DNA of 64,000 bases from Trileptium ribeirensis (lineage: Eukaryota; Nematoda; Enoplea; Enoplida; Thoracostomopsidae), in NCBI GenBank assembly GCA_030248225.1, contig JASANE010001579.1, positions 1 through 64,000 of the forward strand. The letters run 5' to 3'. The notes under the pieces are model-generated. The model was given only the letters and a program-made list of their open reading frames with translations, was not told the origin of the DNA and ran no database searches. The position numbers and the translations under genes were made by a program. Each line of letters begins with the position of its first letter. Position 1 is the first letter of the stretch. Below are positions 23,595 to 34,400 of the stretch, one piece after another.

Positions 23595-25290
23595 TATAGC
23601 ATAATTGAAACGGAGCAAGCGAAGTTTTCACTGGGTGCGCTAGGGGAAAACGGTGAAAATTTCTTTTTTTGTCTGTCGCTGTCATTCACATATTCATTTT
23701 TAGATGGACGGATTTCGAAAATTTTTTGTTTGATAGCAAAAGTGATAATGATGTGCCTTTTGTTGAACGCCAACAGCTCCGATTACATTATTCAGGTGAA
23801 ATTGGCAAAAAACAGGTTTTTAAGGGTTCTTTGCTAAATTTGACCATACGGGAAACAGTGTTTCGCAGCCTATATTTCTCTACGCAGGGTCGGGGTAGAA
23901 AAACGAAGAATAATCAGCTCATCGAGATCTACAACAAGTCCCACTTGACTATATTATACCTTTTTATTGTGTTTCAAGAATTTTACGGTCGGTGAACAGG
24001 GTTTCCCAAAATATAGTGAGTTTTCATTTGTCTGCTTATGTGTTGGCTTACAGGGCATCAAGAATGGTTCGTATAGGTATATTTAAAGGCTGAATATTCA
24101 TCGTGCATATTTCATTGTCCGGCATGCATATTTCATGGCATTTCATGTGTTTTCAATGGGTTTAGAGCAATGAACCCGATTTCTAAAATATAGTAACCTT
24201 CCATTGTTTGGTTACGCATTGCATACAGTCATCAAGGTTGTCTGTATGGGTTTTCCAGAAGGCTCAATACGATGGTTTGTTTATTTAGATTGCAGCACGA
24301 CTATCTTATGCCTTTTCAGACGTTTTCATCGGGTTTAGTGGCAATGAACCATATTTCCAGACAAGGGCGTAGCTAGGAAGTTTGAAAGGGGAGGTCGCGT
24401 CCACAGTGGGTACCTAAAAGGGGGGTCGCGCTCAGAAATGTGAAAGTCGTTTCCACAATTGGTATTTTAAGTACGCCATAGACAAGTAAAAAATGCGACT
24501 GTTGTCAAAATAGCGAATTTTAATACAAAAATGTGAAGTTTGGTCAAAAATACGGTTGAAAGTAATTGTTTTCTTGTGCGAGAGAGACTAGTTTTAGGAC
24601 AATTTTCGACATGGTTTTCAACCGGAATCACTCAAAAAAATTTGTTTGGGGTTGAACCAAAGGTGGGTCGCGCCCGCAACCCCCCCCCCCGGCTACGCCC
24701 TTGTTTCCAGAATATAGTCGGGCTTCAGTAGTTTGGTTCATGGCATCAAAAATCGTATATAGAAATTATTTCGGTACGCTGAATACAGTGATTTGGTTAT
24801 GTAGAGTCCTGCGTGCATATCTCATGCCTTTTCTTTGGTTTTCAATGGGTCTCCAGTCAATGAACCTGATTCCCAGAATACAATCATCTTCCATTGTTTG
24901 GTTACGCATTGCGTACAGGTCATCAAGAATTGTTTATATAGGGTTTTCCGGTGGGGTAAATACGACCGTTTGGTTATCTAGGGTGCAGCACACGTATCTT
25001 ATGCCCTTTCAAACGTTTTCGTTAAGATTAGGGTCAATGAACTAGATTTCCGGAGTATATATATTCAATAGTTTGGTACATTGCATCAAAAATCCTCTAT
25101 ATAGGGGTTTTTCCGTATGCTGAATACGATGGTTTGGTTATCTAGAAGCCAGCGCAAATACTTGATATGTTGTCAGTTGTTTTCATGTTGTGCAGAGTCG
25201 ACTAGGTTTTCGGATTTTCAATGAGTGCAGTGTGCAAGAGGTTTTGGGATGGTATAAACATCAAACACAGGCTGTTACACGGATGATTTC
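23595..25290 (+). repeat. Foldback-like family: terminal segment plus 170-bp tandem array
   Basis: A terminal segment (23595-23900) is followed by degenerate tandem units of about 170-200 bp, each with AATGAACC, CCAGAATA, TTTGGTTACGCATTGC, GGTTTTCC and GGTTATCTAG. An hAT MITE interrupts the array at 24362-24703. Confidence 0.75.
24362..24703. mobile_element. hAT-type MITE, 342 bp, 8-bp TSD
   Basis: Inverted ends CAAGGGCGTAGC and GCTACGCCCTTG are flanked by exact 8-bp direct repeats TTTCCAGA (24354-24361 and 24704-24711). The ends and the 8-bp duplication are diagnostic of hAT transposition. A C10-C12 homopolymer near 24680 and no ORF make it non-autonomous. It lies in an array unit whose sister units show the uninterrupted site. 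Confidence 0.93.
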
Positions 25291-26093
25291 AAAAAAGTTA
25301 TAGCCTAATTAAAGTTTTGCGGAACCATTGTATTCCCAAATGTTTGGGCTCAATGTCGTTGGAACGTTGGTGGTGCGCCAGTATTCTAGGAAACGCAAAT
25401 GCATTGTAATGTAAATACGCCGAATGCGATTGGCGCATGAAAAATTTTGCCAATTATGGACAAAATTTAAAAAAATATGAGAGGGAATAGGTAAAATGTG
25501 AAAACTTGTTACTCCTACTGCATCTCCTCACGGCCGCCGAAATCATCTCCGCCATGCCGACGAACATTTGAGACACCTATGCCGTATATATATTTGTATA
25601 TTTTTGTCACATTACATTGATTAGATGAAGTACATCATTGTCATGTCTATATATATATATGATTTTTCTGACAATCACTGCTGTGTTCAGTATCGATGGC
25701 AATTATAAGCACAATACAATGGGCATATTATAAACCGTTATTGATATTATGTTTCATATTTCTTGCTTAAATTTCTAGTCATAATTTCGTTTGTTGTTGC
25801 CTCAATTTATGCCAGTGATTGCATTTTGTGTCTCATGTGTTTCAGTGTTTGTCAGTGTTATCAGTATTTTTCATTTCATCTGGCTTAATTTTGCCAAGAA
25901 ACAATGGGTGTTCTAGTTATGACTGTCGATTGGAAGAATTAATCGTACCACAACAGGTCTATGCTATTCTATGGACGTGTTCACAATACGTCCCGTCAAA
26001 TAGAGCATACACAAATTTATTGCATCTAAATTGGATGGTGCGGTGTGATAGTATATATATTTATGCTCCCGCTGCCCTAGAGTATCAATCGGT

Positions 26094-26785
26094 GCTGCAG
26101 GTCGCATGCTAGATCTAAACTACGGCGACAATGTCGCCATACTAGCAGAAACCGAAGCCGAGGTGCAAAGAGCGCTAAACCTCGTACAAAGGCGCTGCAG
26201 CAGCGTCGATCTAGAAATAAACTCGCACAAGACTAAGATAATGACGTGTTGCTGTACTACGCAACCCAGTCTCTATCTGAACGGCGAAGCTATAGAGGAC
26301 GTCGACAGGTTTTGCTACCTGGGATCCATAATCACCAGCAGTGAGTCATCAAAGGCTGACATTAGTAATAGAATTCGTATCGCCTCGATTACCTCCCACC
26401 AACTTCACAAAAATCTTTGGCGCAAATGCCAGATCTGGGTCGCCGCAGAAATGTAAGTATTCGAGGCATGCATTCGGGTGACACTCCTGTACGGCACTAA
26501 AACATGGTCTGTGAAGGTCAGCGACATCCACACGCTCCCACTTTTTGAACGAACATGTCTGCGGCGGATTGTAGACGTTTCCAAACTGAACCGCGTAATA
26601 AATTCGGATCTGTATGATTTGAGCGGTCAACAATCGAATCTCGAAACTGAAGTTGTGGTAAGACGACCCAAATGGCTTGGGCACGTGCTGCGACTGCAAA
26701 TAAGTCGTCCCGCGAAACCAATATTAACTCATCCCCGTTATCAACATGGAAAAGGCCGCACGTGCGAGCGATACCATATCTGATA
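26094..26785 (+). pseudogene. Degenerate non-LTR retrotransposon reverse transcriptase, C-terminal part
   Basis: Two overlapping frames give the C-terminal half of an endonuclease/reverse-transcriptase polyprotein of the RTE or related type. The first frame has LDLNYGDNVAILAETEAEVQ, where the catalytic YADD is changed to YGDN, then VDLEINSHKTKIM and DRFCYLGSIIT. A frameshift near 26453 moves the reading to FEACIRVTLLYGTKTWS, FERTCLRRIVDV and RRPKWLGHVLRL, the usual thumb and terminal motifs. The 5' RT fingers and the endonuclease are absent, so this is a 5'-truncated dead copy. A GGTTCC-rich repeat follows at once. Confidence 0.88.
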
Positions 26786-26879
26786 TCGTGTTAGCATTCA
26801 AAGGCGTCCGTTGAGATAATGATAGTTCTCCTCAATGGAAATTCTGCAAGAAGCTGCCCGCGACCACTCGTGATGGATT

Positions 26880-27908
26880 TTCGATCAAGCATTGGCGCCC
26901 CGTTCCGGTGCCAGGTATTGATAGGTATATAGTTCTATAATGTTCTAATATATATTGTATATAGTACCTATATATAGTAAACAGAATTCCGGTTCCCGCG
27001 AAAATCGTATTTCGGTTGCGGTTCCTGCAAAAGGCAAAAACCATACCGGAACCTGAACTTGCATATTTTCCACAATTTTGCTTCATCTGTGCTCCAGACA
27101 TACCTATATGAACACAGTGGTCAAGTTTCAAAACAACTTCACAAAAGAAAATATTAACTTGGCAAATTGACATGTGAAATACAAGTTTGACGCATAAGTT
27201 CAGCCGGAATTTTTCATTTTGCCCTGAAAGAAATTGTTAACAAAACAAAGTCAGTGGACGCTTGTAGCAGCTGTTTTGCTCATTCAGAGATGTGCGGTGG
27301 ATGTTGGAATTAAGCCGATCCAACCTGAAATACATAACAGTGTATGGATTGTTTAGAAGTACTTACCTGTAAAGCTTAGTAACGTAAATTGCGCTAAGGC
27401 CAACCAGTGCGCTTGTAAATTAGTAACGTAAATTGCGCCAAGGCCAACCAGTGCGCTTGTAAATTTTGTAGATCTGTCTACATTGAAGTAAAATATGTGC
27501 GCAACGCAGCGTGACAGGAAACAGCGTTTTTGGTAAAGAACTGAAACTGTGCCTAGCTTTTCCGCAGTTTCTCTCATTTATAACATTCTGATCAGAAAAT
27601 CAGCATCACTATCATCTAGCTGATGGAATCGGTTTCCCAACGTTAGCCTGAATAATGTCACTGAACACTGATCACAAAATTCTGGTAACCTTCTTTTATT
27701 TTTAGAACTATATAAAACATTAATTTCATACTTCCTACGGAATAGCATGTAACAAACGTATGCCTAGTAAAATAAGGCCATTTGAGACAGCGAAATTTAC
27801 GCTTCATGCGTTACAAGCACATTCAGTTTGACGCAGTTTACGCAAGACTATGTAGTAAAGACATTTTTGCTTCTTTGGACCAAAACCGACTTCTTGATCG
27901 GGCCAAGT
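26880..27908 (+). repeat. GGTTCC-rich dispersed repeat, copy 3 (left part)
   Basis: Direct copy of 3170-4075: AGAATTCCGGTTC, GAAAATCGTAT and TTCTGATCAGAAAA, through to TTCTTGATCG, where it stops abruptly at a MITE (27905). The rest of the repeat is found inverted at 29960-30185. Confidence 0.7.
27377..27464. repeat. 44-bp tandem duplication
   Basis: Two adjacent copies of a 44-bp unit starting TAGTAACGTAAATTGCGC, one mismatch apart, within the GGTTCC-rich repeat. Copy 1 at 3560-3650 has one unit. Confidence 0.9.
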
Positions 27909-28102
27909 AACCCTGAGGGCGTTACGTTATAACGTTAGAAAGAACAACAGCTTAGAGCGGGGGTTCGGGGGAGGCAGCCCCCGACTTAAGCTTAGTGTAT
28001 GTCTCGTATAAGGACCTTAGCTTACGCTAAGGCTAAGGCCTAGGCTTAGTATATCGAGAAAGGCATGGCCTGCATTTTATTTCCGACCCTTAGTGGTACT
28101 TG
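27905..28102. mobile_element. Short TIR element, AAGTAACCCTGA family, copy 1
   Basis: Shares more than 150 bp with 41575-41767 (TTAGAGCGGGGGTTCGGGGG, TAAGGACCTTAGCTTA, GGCATGGCCTGCATTTTATT). Left end AAGTAACCCTGAGGGCG; the right end is diverged. Confidence 0.75.
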
Positions 28103-28124
28103 GGCCCCATAACTGTTGTCAAGT

Positions 28125-28345
28125 ACAATAGCCTATGTACCGCTGGACATTTAGTGCACTAAATTCGAGAAAATCACAATTTACGTATTAAATCCACATC
28201 ATTATGAGAAGAAAAATACTCATACGATGTTATATACACAGCGGAACTATGTATTGACAACATTATTACGTAGCTAGGCATTGAGATCTTGGATTCTGGT
28301 TTTATTCTTTTGCGTTTCGTCGAATATCGCTAAAGATCTATTTTT
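28125..28345. repeat. Inverted duplication, left copy
   Basis: About 215 bp match the reverse complement of 30248-30470 at roughly 85% by eye, including GACAACATTATTACGTAGCT and AGGCATTGAGATCTTGGATT. Confidence 0.85.
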
Positions 28346-29959
28346 ACGGTAGCTCAACGAACTTGATACCTAGTATTAACTATATTATTGAGCTACATGT
28401 ATTGATACCATGAATTGTTGAAGAACAACGGCACTGATGTCATATAATATTTACACTGTAGGGTTACGCGGTCCACTATTTCGTCATTTGTCGAACTTTT
28501 ACGGGGACAAGTACCAACTTCCGTCTTGTCCCCACTCGCAACGTATGCTCTACCATTGCGACTGTTGTCCTGCTCCTAACCCCCCAACTATTGTATCAAA
28601 TCAGCTGATTAAAACTAATTTTGATTGGCAAAAATTCATACCATTAAAGGTATTCGATAGTTGATCATGAACCCAATGTGAAACACATTTTTGCGGAAAA
28701 GTAATTTTAGTCAAACCAAAAATGAATGGGTTTAGAATAAGTTTTTCATTAACAGGTCGATTGGAATTGACCCATTTTTTTGCTGTTAAACCCATAGATT
28801 GTCGCGCTTGACACCACAAATCTAAATAAATTATAATTTTACTCATGTTCGTACACGTGTCCAATCATTTAGGACCTGGCATCAGCAGGTCAGTATTAAA
28901 GAAAAGTAACAATAAATGCACAAATATTTAGCTCACCGGAGGCAAGGCTAACACAAAATATTCATAAAGAACTGAAGTAAAATAAAGTGTACACACACAA
29001 TTGCGCGGTGGATAAGGTTCCTAGTATTTTCTGGATTGAATATCAACCAAAGTGTACTAGCAACATCGATATTTACCGTTTTTTCGCGCTTTCGTCAGTT
29101 AGAACGTTACGTACGCAGCCTCGTCGCAAAATTGTCACATCGCCCAATGCGCAGTTATAAGTAGAGATTGCAGCAGCTGGACAGTGAAAGAAATATCAAT
29201 TTAGCTGCACCCAAATAAGCGTAGTCTGAGACACATATATACCAATTGAAACAACTAGGTATTGCAGAATATTCAAAATGCTGGTACCCGATGCAAACTA
29301 CTGTGATAAATTTTGCTACTAAAATCAATTTCAGCAAATTAAATTCGGCTTAGAATACTTGATATTCGATTTTTTAAACCCTACGGTTGCTAAATGAACA
29401 TAGATTAACACTGTAGAACGGATTACCGTCAACATGATATCCCAGTCTAAAAACCTAAAATTCCACATCGCTTAAACATTTCACAAACATTTTCTTGACA
29501 AATCTTAGCACATAGACCATGTTTCCATTGAGTCCGATGCTATCCAATTAGTGGCCTGATTGCAACCACTCTGATCCGACTTACGGCGAGATTGTACCCA
29601 ATCCGACTTGACCAGCTACAACCAAATTATGTATCTACCATGTACGGTGTATATATTATATATCATTCATGTTGACGCTCCGATATCTCAGGAGGTATAT
29701 ACTTGAGGTCGGCGGAAGGGGTGCTGAATTCTGAAAAAAGCAGACGACCGCCCTTCCCTAAGGACTCAAATTTACCCCAGTTATTTCCCTTTGTTGCCAA
29801 TATTTGATAATATTGCTGAAACTTCACCGTAGGGGGCGGGGTGGGGCTCCTCAGGGATTAGGGGTAGACCACTGCCTCGGAGGGGGTGTCCAAGGCCAGG
29901 CCTCAGAGGGCTAGCCCCCGCTGAACCCCTGCTTCGGCAGGTATGATATGTCAAGGAAT

Positions 29960-30185
29960 TACGGAACCATAAACGACCATTGAAGCCGGATCCGGAACCT
30001 TGTTTTCGAAACTTCTATATAGTAAAGCAGATAAGGAATAAGTGAAGGTATTATGGATTTAAAATGTATTGAAAATTAATTTTACATTAACTTAAAGTAT
30101 TATGATAACATATTGGCTCTATGGAACCTTGAACAGGCTAAGGCAACTAATAATGTTTATTTATCGATCGAGAAGCCAAAGTAAC
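29960..30185 (-). repeat. GGTTCC-rich dispersed repeat, copy 3 (inverted remainder)
   Basis: Reverse complement of 4040-4265 (GGATCCGGAAC, TTTACATTAACTT, TAATAATGTTTATTTATCG), ending at another AAGTAACCCTGA fragment at 30179. It is the missing right part of the copy at 26880-27908, in flipped orientation. Confidence 0.75.
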
Positions 30186-30470
30186 CCTGAGGGTAGAAAT
30201 ATACAGCAGACCATACCGTTGTCGATATACTAAGCCTAAGCCTAGGTCGAATAGATCTTTAATGATATTCGACGAAAGGCAAAATGATAAAACCGGAATC
30301 CAAGATCTCAATGCCTAGCTACGTAATAATGTTGTCAATATATAGTTCCGATATGAATATAACATCGTATGAGTTTTTTTCCTTCTCATAAGGATGTGGA
30401 TTTAATACGTGAATTGTGTATTTTCTTGAATTTAGTGCACTAAATTTCCAGCGGTACGTATGTTATAAAT
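30179..30470 (-). repeat. MITE fragment plus inverted duplication, right copy
   Basis: 30179-30245 is one end of the AAGTAACCCTGA element; 30248-30470 is the reverse complement of 28125-28345. Together with the left side this marks an inversion or duplication event bounded by the MITE. Confidence 0.75.
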
Positions 30471-30957
30471 ACGGTTGGGACAAAATGTGCCCCCTCAAAA
30501 TGAAATTCATAAAATGTCCCTCCGCGAAATGAAGTGTTGGCATTTGTCCCCAACTGTCCCCCATGAAGTTTCAAGGAAAGAACGAAACTCGCCGCGACAT
30601 GCGTAAAGGCTTAACATGCAAAAGCCGAAATGTTCCGTACTCCTCAGCAAATTATCATCAGTTCGAGTTTTCAACGTTTTGGTGGCTGGCATTTTTTAAT
30701 TTAGCTGATTAGTTTTGTATAGTTCCCCATAGTGAAGTATGCGTTGATATAAATTTTTTAGTAGTAAACGCCAGGTTTCTAGTTAATTGAGATCTTGCCA
30801 GATAATAGAATATTAATGTAACCTTAAGTATAATTGTTATGAGTTAGAAGTAAGTCACTATATTTCATAGATGTCAATGGTCCGTCGGCTTAGGGCGGGA
30901 TCATGGAGACCAATGTTTGAAATTTTAGAAACTAAATATATATATATTTTTTATTTA

Positions 30958-31450
30958 CTAAAAATTTTTGGTTCTTTTCGATTATCCCACGCCGGCCTGC
31001 GTGTGCCCGAAAATGATTCGATTCTGTAAATTTTGGTATTTTTGTGATCATCGTGACCTCCCCTGATCATTTCAACCAAAAATAGAATATTTAAAAATTT
31101 AGATTTTTTCGAGTCCCAATGATCCCCCTTAGGAACCCAAAAAAAATTTTTTCTAAATGGTGACATTTCACGGGATCCGGTAACCCGATCCTAAGTTATT
31201 TCACAACTATCGGAGGCTGAGAGGCTCATCAATTGAACAGTGTTTGGCCATAACTTAGGACGCTTTTATCGAATCCCCTTAAAAATAACACCATGACACT
31301 GACACCCTTGGGTCCCGAAAAAATCAATTTTTTGGTCGAAATGATCTGGGGAGGATCAGAAAAATACCAACATTTCCAGAATATGATCATTTTTGAGCAA
31401 ATGCGGGCTGGGGGGATATATAATGGAAAAGAACCAAAATTTTTGACAAT
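30958..31450. mobile_element. Foldback palindrome, arms about 240 bp
   Basis: The left arm (AAAATTTTTGGTTCTTTTC, TTTTGGTATTTTT, TGATCATTTCAACC) pairs with the right arm read on the other strand (GGTTCTTTTCCATTATA, GTTGGTATTTTTC, GATCATTTCGACC). The loop is near 31200. No ORF. Outer ends resemble those of the 41.27-42.07 kb palindrome. Confidence 0.75.
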
Positions 31451-34400
31451 TTGCTATAAATTTTTCCTAGCATCTTATTTGTACCAATTTTACCCTGTTT
31501 TTGCTAAAACTTTCGGCGGTGTGGGTGTGTGCGCCGTGTGGAGCTTTCAGGTGACGAACCTTGGTAAGGGGGGTTAGGTTGTCATACCCTACCTCTTTCT
31601 TTGCAACCATTCGACACCTATGCTATATTTATATTGGTTAGCTGCTAATTTTCTTAATTTCAGCTTTATAAAAGTAAAATTATCTATTATCATTGTGTAG
31701 CTACGGAGCAGATAGGAAAAATCATACAAGTAATTCATAGGTATTGTCCTAGTGGTGCAGGGATTGCCCTCCTAAATTTTGAATCACATCTCCGGAGCGG
31801 ACGCATACCCGCGCCACACCCAAATTTTAGCAAAATTTTTCAATAAAATTTTACCACTTAAAAAGTCTACCCCTACCACCTAAGCCAACGGAACTTGGAG
31901 ATAGATAAAACTGGTGCAAGCAATGGGAGTATATATAGTATAATCAAATAATTCATAAATACAAATTCTGCGTAATTCCCTGATTATTCATAGTTGAAAT
32001 TTCCGCAATGTCTAGGCGACGGTTAATGTAACACTGCGATGGAGGTTTTAAGCGAAGTCACACCCAAGTAATTTATTCAATACAAGTGTACTTCCGAATT
32101 TTGGGCGTATGATCCCCAAAATCAACTTGTTTTGCCTGCTTACTTTTAGCGACTGCAAAATAGTCCAGAGTGAAAACTAAATTTATTGTAACTGATATTT
32201 AGTTACTAAGATGATTTTCAATGCGATGATAGAATATTTACGGAGATTAAGGCTAATTTGTGTGATGACTGAACAGCATAATTCTTTTCTTGTGGGTACT
32301 CTGCAATTCGATTCTTTGCTCAGGCTTTGCGAAACCCCTGTTTAGACAAACTTGTTGATTTTTATGTTTGTATTTCGCGCATAATGTAAATAATTCTTAG
32401 ACATTAAATGATTAATAGAACTTCCGCTGGTGAATATAATACATCTTATAAAGCAGGCTCTTCAACCTTTTCGTTGGTATATCGACACAGTCGCAGCGTG
32501 CATTGTGTGTCTAGTTAATTTGCCGAGTTTATCGTGCGGCGTGCGTTGTTCGTGCGCGTTGTGAGGTTCCTTAAGGAACCGAGCAACAGTTCTTAAATAC
32601 GGTAGTCCTAACGTAAACGTCTTGCACCCGAGCGACCAAGGTTCAATCCGCGGTCAGAAGAACGCTTTGGTTTGAAGGAAAAGGTTAATAAAAGTTTAGT
32701 CTGCTGTTCCATTAGTATAATGAGCAAGAGGTTTGCACTTATTGCAGACGACAAGAATATCAAGGACACCTCCCCAAATATATTTCATATTACGTTACTC
32801 ATAGACGTGTTTTATCTTAGCAACATTAGATGCTCTTCGCCTGTCTCGGTAGCCGCCGTTCCATGGGGGGAGTGATAGTGCTGCAAAAAGTACCTATGGG
32901 TTCAGCGCCTACAGGAGGGTCGTATCACCTATCGCGGAAATCCGTACCTCATTGGAGTAACACCCTATCCTCCGTTTGTATGTATGCACCATGTGTGTTT
33001 TATTTTAGCTTGCCCCTGCCCCAGACTTAAAATGAATCCCGGGTGCCCGGACATACCGAATATAATTTCCATCTACAGTACAGTCCTATTCATTTATCAG
33101 GCTAAAGCCAAGTTTCAGAGCATGTTTTCCTGAATATGCTTATTTATGATTGGCTGTTCCTATACCTGGTGTAAAATATGACCAATTCACAAATGGTTGC
33201 TTAAAAGCAACAGCATGAGATATATAGGTTAACTTATTTGGCGATTGGCATCAAATCATGCGAGCGCACGTTGTTTGCTGTTGTATCATCTGGGTTTATC
33301 TCGTGATGTACACTCAAAATACTTTTTGTGTAATATAAAAGAAATTTGTTTGAATTTTGCAGCACCAGATGTTCCTAACGATTTGAATTTGTAGAAATTC
33401 GGTTCCCTAATACCTAGTCATTTAAATTTGGATTATTCAGTGTTCAAGAACAAATTTAATGCAATAGTGACGTCACAATCAAATCGATTTCATAGTTAAG
33501 CTTTTAATGTTCGCGAACAAAACGGGTTTAACTCAAATCGACAAATTTTCGTTCTCAAAAATTCGGGTAATTTTACTTGAATTTTCGCTAACACGAAATA
33601 GTTAGATTTCAATCGTGAGTGCTGTGTTCGCGAACAGTTTTCCGCCGAATTTCAATTGACCAAAAAGCGTTCCGGAACAAATTTTATGCATAATTACAAA
33701 ATCGGAAGGTTGGTGGGGTCACCTTAAGTTTACTCTTCGCATTACAAAACATGCAATTAAGTGGTTGATGCAATACATTGCTTGTGAATCCCCACCCCAT
33801 ACCGCCATGGGTTTATTTTTCTCGGATATATTTTGTGTGAGAATGTGCACATTTAATCGCTTTAAATGTAGTCATGCATTATCCGCTGTTTGCTATGCTT
33901 CCTTGTGTGAGAGTGAGAATGCGCCTATTCGCTTCATATGTGTCATGCTTTATCCGTTAATTGATATGTTTGTAATGTTAATGTTTTTGCTCAAGTTTTG
34001 CAGGGTTCTGTAACGAATTGTACAAAATTTTTACCATCATGACAGGTGCGTCTAAGAATGCGAGTCACACTAATTAGAATCCACACATTAATTGTATCAT
34101 TTTATTTATTTATCATTTATGATAATCTTTGAAACTTAAGAAATATGATGGCTCGCCCTTACATTTTGCGTTTTTTCATAGAAATTTAGTCTCGTAAATT
34201 GAAGGACTTTAGTAGTTTACTATATAGAGCTAGAAATAGACATGCTTTGTACCATGGGTTCAAGATATTGCAAAATACTAGCTACAAATGTTTACAAATG
34301 AACGCACAATATTTGACACGGAATGGCTTATATTAGCAATCACTTGGTAGATACCCACCTTTTTTAGTCATTCATTAACCAGAACATCTGTTTCGAAATA

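Noticed and set aside
27353..27577. Minus-strand ORF with a GTAAGT donor
   Set aside because: Lies entirely in the GGTTCC-rich repeat and its length comes from the 44-bp tandem duplication.
32570..32665. tRNA gene
   Set aside because: The B-box-like GGTTCAATCC is present but the T-stem and acceptor stem do not pair. At most a SINE head.
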